Assembly (NCBI GenBank): GCA_001803565.1 | Contig: MHDQ01000129.1 | Coordinates: forward strand, 692 to 8,895 | DNA length: 8,204 bases | Source: Nitrospinae bacterium RIFCSPLOWO2_12_FULL_45_22 | GTDB taxonomy: Bacteria; 2-12-FULL-45-22 | Direction of reading: 5' to 3' | In this document: positions 6,197-8,204 of the stretch, one piece after another | Layout: every line of letters starts with the position of its first letter | How positions within the stretch are numbered: the first letter of the stretch is position 1 | The notes under the pieces: model-generated | The model's input: only the letters and a program-made list of their open reading frames with translations | The model's database searches: none | Told to the model about the DNA's origin: nothing | Made by a program: the position numbers and the translations under genes

Positions 6197-6336
6197 CCCA
6201 AATTATGCACGAATTTAGGAAGAACCGGTTGTATTGTCACCCTGAGCAACGCGAAGGGTCTCTTTTTAGATTCTTCGCTACCGCTCATAATGACAGGCTA
6301 GTAAAGCGTTTTAAAACGATTCCTGCATAATTTGGG
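6197..6336. mobile_element. 140-bp MITE with 18-bp terminal inverted repeats
   Basis: The ends CCCAAATTATGCACGAAT (6197-6214) and ATTCCTGCATAATTTGGG (6319-6336) are inverted copies matching at 17 of 18 positions. The flanking bases are CTAAT on both sides (6192-6196 and 6337-6341) in direct orientation, which an inverted repeat alone would not create; this is a 5-bp target-site duplication. The interior has a second inverted repeat, TTGTCACCCTGAGC (6234-6247) against GCTCATAATGACA (6283-6295), with GCGAAGGGTCT and AGATTCTTCGC inside. It is too short to code for a transposase, so it must have been moved in trans. Confidence 0.85.
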
Positions 6337-6341
6337 CTAAT
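6337..6341. repeat. Right target-site duplication CTAAT of the MITE
   Basis: This is the second direct copy of the 5-bp target sequence and abuts the terminal repeat ending at 6336. Five-base duplications narrow the class of transposase that moved the element. Confidence 0.75.
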
Positions 6342-6352
6342 ATACCCTTATT

Positions 6353-6471
6353 AAGGAGGAAATATAATGTAAGCAAAGGTCATGCCAGGATGGATAAAGA
6401 ATTGGGGCGGCTTATGTAATCCCAAGGTAATAGAGGACTTGCTGGATCTCAGGAGACAAAAATGGAGATAA
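6353..6471 (+). other. Strong ribosome binding site with ATG-TAA start-stop and short downstream frame
   Basis: AAGGAGG (6353-6359) is followed after 7 bases by ATG (6367-6369) and immediately by TAA (6370-6372). In the same frame the sequence stays open to 6471 (an ATG at 6382 begins MPGWIKNWGGLCNPKVIEDL and 9 further residues). This may be a decayed small gene with a nonsense change at codon 2, a 29-residue peptide starting at 6382, or a regulatory start-stop. I recognise no family. It is the only credible plus-strand translation signal in the window. Confidence 0.25.
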
Positions 6472-6559
6472 TTATTGACACCCAACGGGGGTGGATAACG
6501 TTACCTCTGGGTAATGGATTTGGGCGTATAGTTAAGGAAAATATAACGCATAGGGGAAT

Positions 6560-6600
6560 GTAACATTTAAGTAACTATGTTACCCTATGGAAACACAGGG
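6560..6600 (-). terminator. Tandem hairpins after the response-regulator gene
   Basis: Reading the minus strand from the stop codon, CCCTGTG-TTTC-CATAGGG (6600-6583) forms a 7-pair stem with one G-U pair in RNA. It is followed at once by GTAACAT/ATGTTAC (6577-6583 with 6560-6566), a perfect 7-pair stem with a 10-base loop. They start 3 bases after the stop codon. No U-tract follows, so intrinsic termination is uncertain; 3'-end stabilisation is an alternative. Confidence 0.35.
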
Positions 6601-6603
6601 GGC

Positions 6604-7974
6604 TTAATTCAGGCCGAGGGCCTTGATCTTTTCCCAGAGGCATTTTCGGCTGATGCCCAGCCTTTCTGCGGCCCGGCCTTTTTGGCCATTACAGGCTCGC
6701 AATACCTGCCTGATATAATCTTTTTCATATTCTTTTATGGCATCATTCAAGGGTCGGAAGCCTTCTCTGGGAAGGGTACGGGGGGCTGTTGAGGTGCCCT
6801 GTAGTTCGGGCGGTAGACATTGGGCTGGTATTTCATCCTGATCCGGTGGGCATAATACTACAGCCCGTTCCATGATATTTTCTAATTCCCGGACATTGCC
6901 GGGATAATGGTACCCTAATAAAGGGCTTAACCCTTCCGGGGAGATACTCTTGATCTTTTTTCCGGTTCGGGCATTGTAGCGCGCAAGAAAATGCTGAACC
7001 AGTAGAGGAATATCTTCCCTCCTGTCCCGGAGGGGAGGTAAGACCATGGGGACTACATTGAGCCGATAGAAGAGGTCATCCCGGAACACCCCTTTTTCTA
7101 CTTCGGCCTTAAGGTCCCGCTTGGTAGCGCTTATTACCCGGACATTTATCTTTATGGTCTCTGTCCCACCAACCCGCTCATATTCCTTTTCCTGGAGCAC
7201 ACGCAATAATTTCCCCTGGAGCGATAGAGGCAGGTCATCAATATCATCAAGGAAGATAGAGCCGCCTTCTGCCAGCTCAAACTTTCCTTTTTTTTCTTTA
7301 ATGGCACTGGTAAAAGCGCCTTTCTCATGACCGAATAGCTCGGTCTCCAGAAGGGATTCCGGTAAGGCAGCACAATTGACCTTAATGAGGGGACAATTTC
7401 TCCGGGGGCTCCTCTGATGAATGGCCCTGGCAACCAATTCCTTGCCCGTACCAGTCTCTCCTTGGATTAGGATAGTAGAATCAGTCTTAGCCAGAATATT
7501 GATCAGATCGAATAGTTCCTGCATCGGGGGGCTCTTCCCGACCAGGTCTTCCAGGGTATAGCTCTGGCTGATCTCCTGACGGAGGCGCTGGTTCTCCCAG
7601 ACTAGTTGTTTTTCCCGGATGAGCCGCTCGATCATAAAGAGCAGCTCATCCATAATAAAGGGCTTGGTAAGGTAATCGTAGGCCCCTTGTTTCATGGCCC
7701 CGACAGCCGACTCTACCGTAGCATAGGCAGTTATAAGGATTACTGTAGTATCTGGAGAGACCTTTTTGCATTCCTGGAGGATCTGCAAGCCATCGTACTT
7801 AGGTAGGCGTAGATCAGTAATTAAAACATCATAGCTGTCTTCCCGGAGCATTTGGATGCCCTGGGCACCATCTTCAGCACTACGGACCGGGTATCCTTGC
7901 CCCTTGAGAGTATCGGTAATGGATACCCGCATCAGGGGTTCATCATCAATAACCAGGACCTTAGGTATAAACAT
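6604..7974 (-). CDS. NtrC-family sigma-54-dependent response regulator (REC-AAA+-FIS)
   Basis: With the ATG at 7974 the protein has 456 residues and three domains. The receiver (about 3-118) has acidic residues D10/D11, phospho-acceptor D54, T82 and K104. The AAA+ domain has Walker A GETGTGKE (172-179), the sigma-54 contact loop as GAFTSA (219-224) instead of GAFTGA, Walker B as IFLDD (240-244) instead of FLDE, sensor I as ATKRDL (283-288), arginine-finger region FRDDLFYRLN and GNVREL (359-364). The FIS-type helix-turn-helix ends the protein (RAAERLGISRKCLWEKIKAL). Such proteins are cytoplasmic activators of sigma-54 promoters, phosphorylated by a partner histidine kinase; none is in the window. 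A GTG start at 7995 would add 7 residues but lies inside a repeat arm. Neither start has a clear ribosome binding site. Its target is unknown; the neighbouring respiratory cluster is a candidate. Confidence 0.93.
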   Translation of the reverse strand: MFIPKVLVIDDEPLMRVSITDTLKGQGYPVRSAEDGAQGIQMLREDSYDVLITDLRLPKYDGLQILQECKKVSPDTTVILITAYATVESAVGAMKQGAYDYLTKPFIMDELLFMIERLIREKQLVWENQRLRQEISQSYTLEDLVGKSPPMQELFDLINILAKTDSTILIQGETGTGKELVARAIHQRSPRRNCPLIKVNCAALPESLLETELFGHEKGAFTSAIKEKKGKFELAEGGSIFLDDIDDLPLSLQGKLLRVLQEKEYERVGGTETIKINVRVISATKRDLKAEVEKGVFRDDLFYRLNVVPMVLPPLRDRREDIPLLVQHFLARYNARTGKKIKSISPEGLSPLLGYHYPGNVRELENIMERAVVLCPPDQDEIPAQCLPPELQGTSTAPRTLPREGFRPLNDAIKEYEKDYIRQVLRACNGQKGRAAERLGISRKCLWEKIKALGLN

Positions 7975-7990
7975 AATAATTAGTAAGAAG

Positions 7991-8159
7991 GCCACAGAGG
8001 CACAGAGTACACAGAGGTAGCAGCACCGTCTTACGGTGCGATAAACCTTTGGCAGGCTAAGAGCCTGCAGCTACACTACTCATTAGCACAGCCAATTATC
8101 TTTTCTGTTACTCGATTCAAATCCTCGTTTATTCTCTGTGACCTCTGTGATTCTGTGGC
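7991..8159. repeat. Composite nested repeat with CACAGAG-type arms
   Basis: The left arm GCCACAGAGGCACAGAGTAC (7991-8010, continuing to 8017) is an inverted match to the right arm ending CTGTGATTCTGTGGC at 8159 (from 8131), with roughly 22 of 26 positions pairing. The 113-bp interior starts with a complete double-hairpin element (8017-8074). The left arm covers the alternative GTG start of the response regulator, and the element occupies most of that gene's upstream region. Confidence 0.65.
8017..8074. repeat. Double-hairpin (REP-like) element, copy B
   Basis: This is a symmetrical element: GTAGC, A, GCACCGT-CTT-ACGGTGC (stem 8023-8029 with 8033-8039), a 12-base spacer, GCAGGCT-AAG-AGCCTGC (stem 8052-8058 with 8062-8068), A, GCTAC. 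Both stems have 7 perfect pairs and 3-base loops, and the outer GTAGC/GCTAC also pair. The organisation matches that at 934-997, but the stem sequences differ. Confidence 0.7.
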
Positions 8160-8204
8160 AAATATTTATTTTTATGATTTTGTCTGCAAAGGCAGGGTGA
8201 CGGT

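Larger units (their letters stand above)
6152..6603. other. Long non-coding region between transposase remnant and response regulator
   Basis: This 452-bp stretch contains the MITE with its target duplication (6192-6341), a plus-strand start-stop minigene (6353-6471) and two hairpins next to the response-regulator stop (6560-6600). Bases 6472-6559 are AT-rich, with a TTGACA hexamer at 6475-6480 but no matching -10 box at the right distance. No tRNA or recognised RNA gene is visible. Confidence 0.5.

Noticed and set aside
6082-6301. Short frames on both strands across the MITE
   Set aside because: They run through inverted-repeat sequence, translate it and its complement, and resemble no protein.
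6475-6480. TTGACA as a -35 promoter element
   Set aside because: No TATAAT-like hexamer occurs 16-18 bases downstream.

Overview
The window is bacterial DNA of moderate GC content. Six protein-coding regions are credible and all lie on the minus strand, so they read from high to low coordinates. The host looks like an anaerobe that respires inorganic compounds: there is a Tat-exported molybdenum oxidoreductase, its four-cluster iron-sulfur subunit, its TorD-type chaperone, a small multihaem cytochrome c and an NtrC-type sigma-54 activator. The sigma-54 regulator, the CxxCH cytochrome and the many short intergenic repeat families recall Desulfobacterota, Nitrospirota or Planctomycetota. The sequence alone does not fix the phylum.

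Layout from high to low coordinates: (1) 7975-8204, non-coding, filled by nested inverted repeats. (2) 7974-6604, NtrC-family response regulator; no sensor kinase is in the window. (3) 6603-6152, non-coding, with 3'-end hairpins, a start-stop minigene on the plus strand and a 140-bp MITE with 18-bp terminal inverted repeats and a 5-bp target duplication. (4) 6151-5951, a 66-residue probable transposase N-terminal remnant. (5) 5731-4961, exported triheme cytochrome c with an N-terminal beta-rich domain. (6) 4960-4751, a spacer carrying a diverged, end-truncated relative of the MITE. (7) 4750-1880, catalytic molybdopterin subunit. (8) 1879-1776, an imperfect hairpin with 12-bp direct repeats. 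(9) 1775-1200, FeS subunit. (10) 1199-865, repeats. (11) 864-181, TorD-like chaperone, followed by a hairpin and edge repeats.

Inferred working model: the TorD-like protein helps cofactor loading of the apo-catalytic subunit in the cytoplasm. The folded catalytic subunit, probably with the FeS subunit as a hitch-hiker, crosses by Tat. Electrons then pass between the triheme cytochrome, the four FeS clusters and the Mo-bis-MGD site. No NrfD/PsrC-type membrane quinol subunit is present, so the cytochrome is the natural candidate electron link. The substrate is not determined; the closest general resemblance is to the tetrathionate/polysulfide/arsenate/selenate reductase part of the DMSO reductase superfamily. 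The sigma-54 activator may control this cluster, but I found no convincing -24/-12 promoter in front of it.

The most distinctive non-coding signal is the density and layering of mobile repeats: the MITE with target duplication, its relative in front of the molybdoenzyme gene, two double-hairpin elements, and two nested composites built from the same CACAGAG-type arms.
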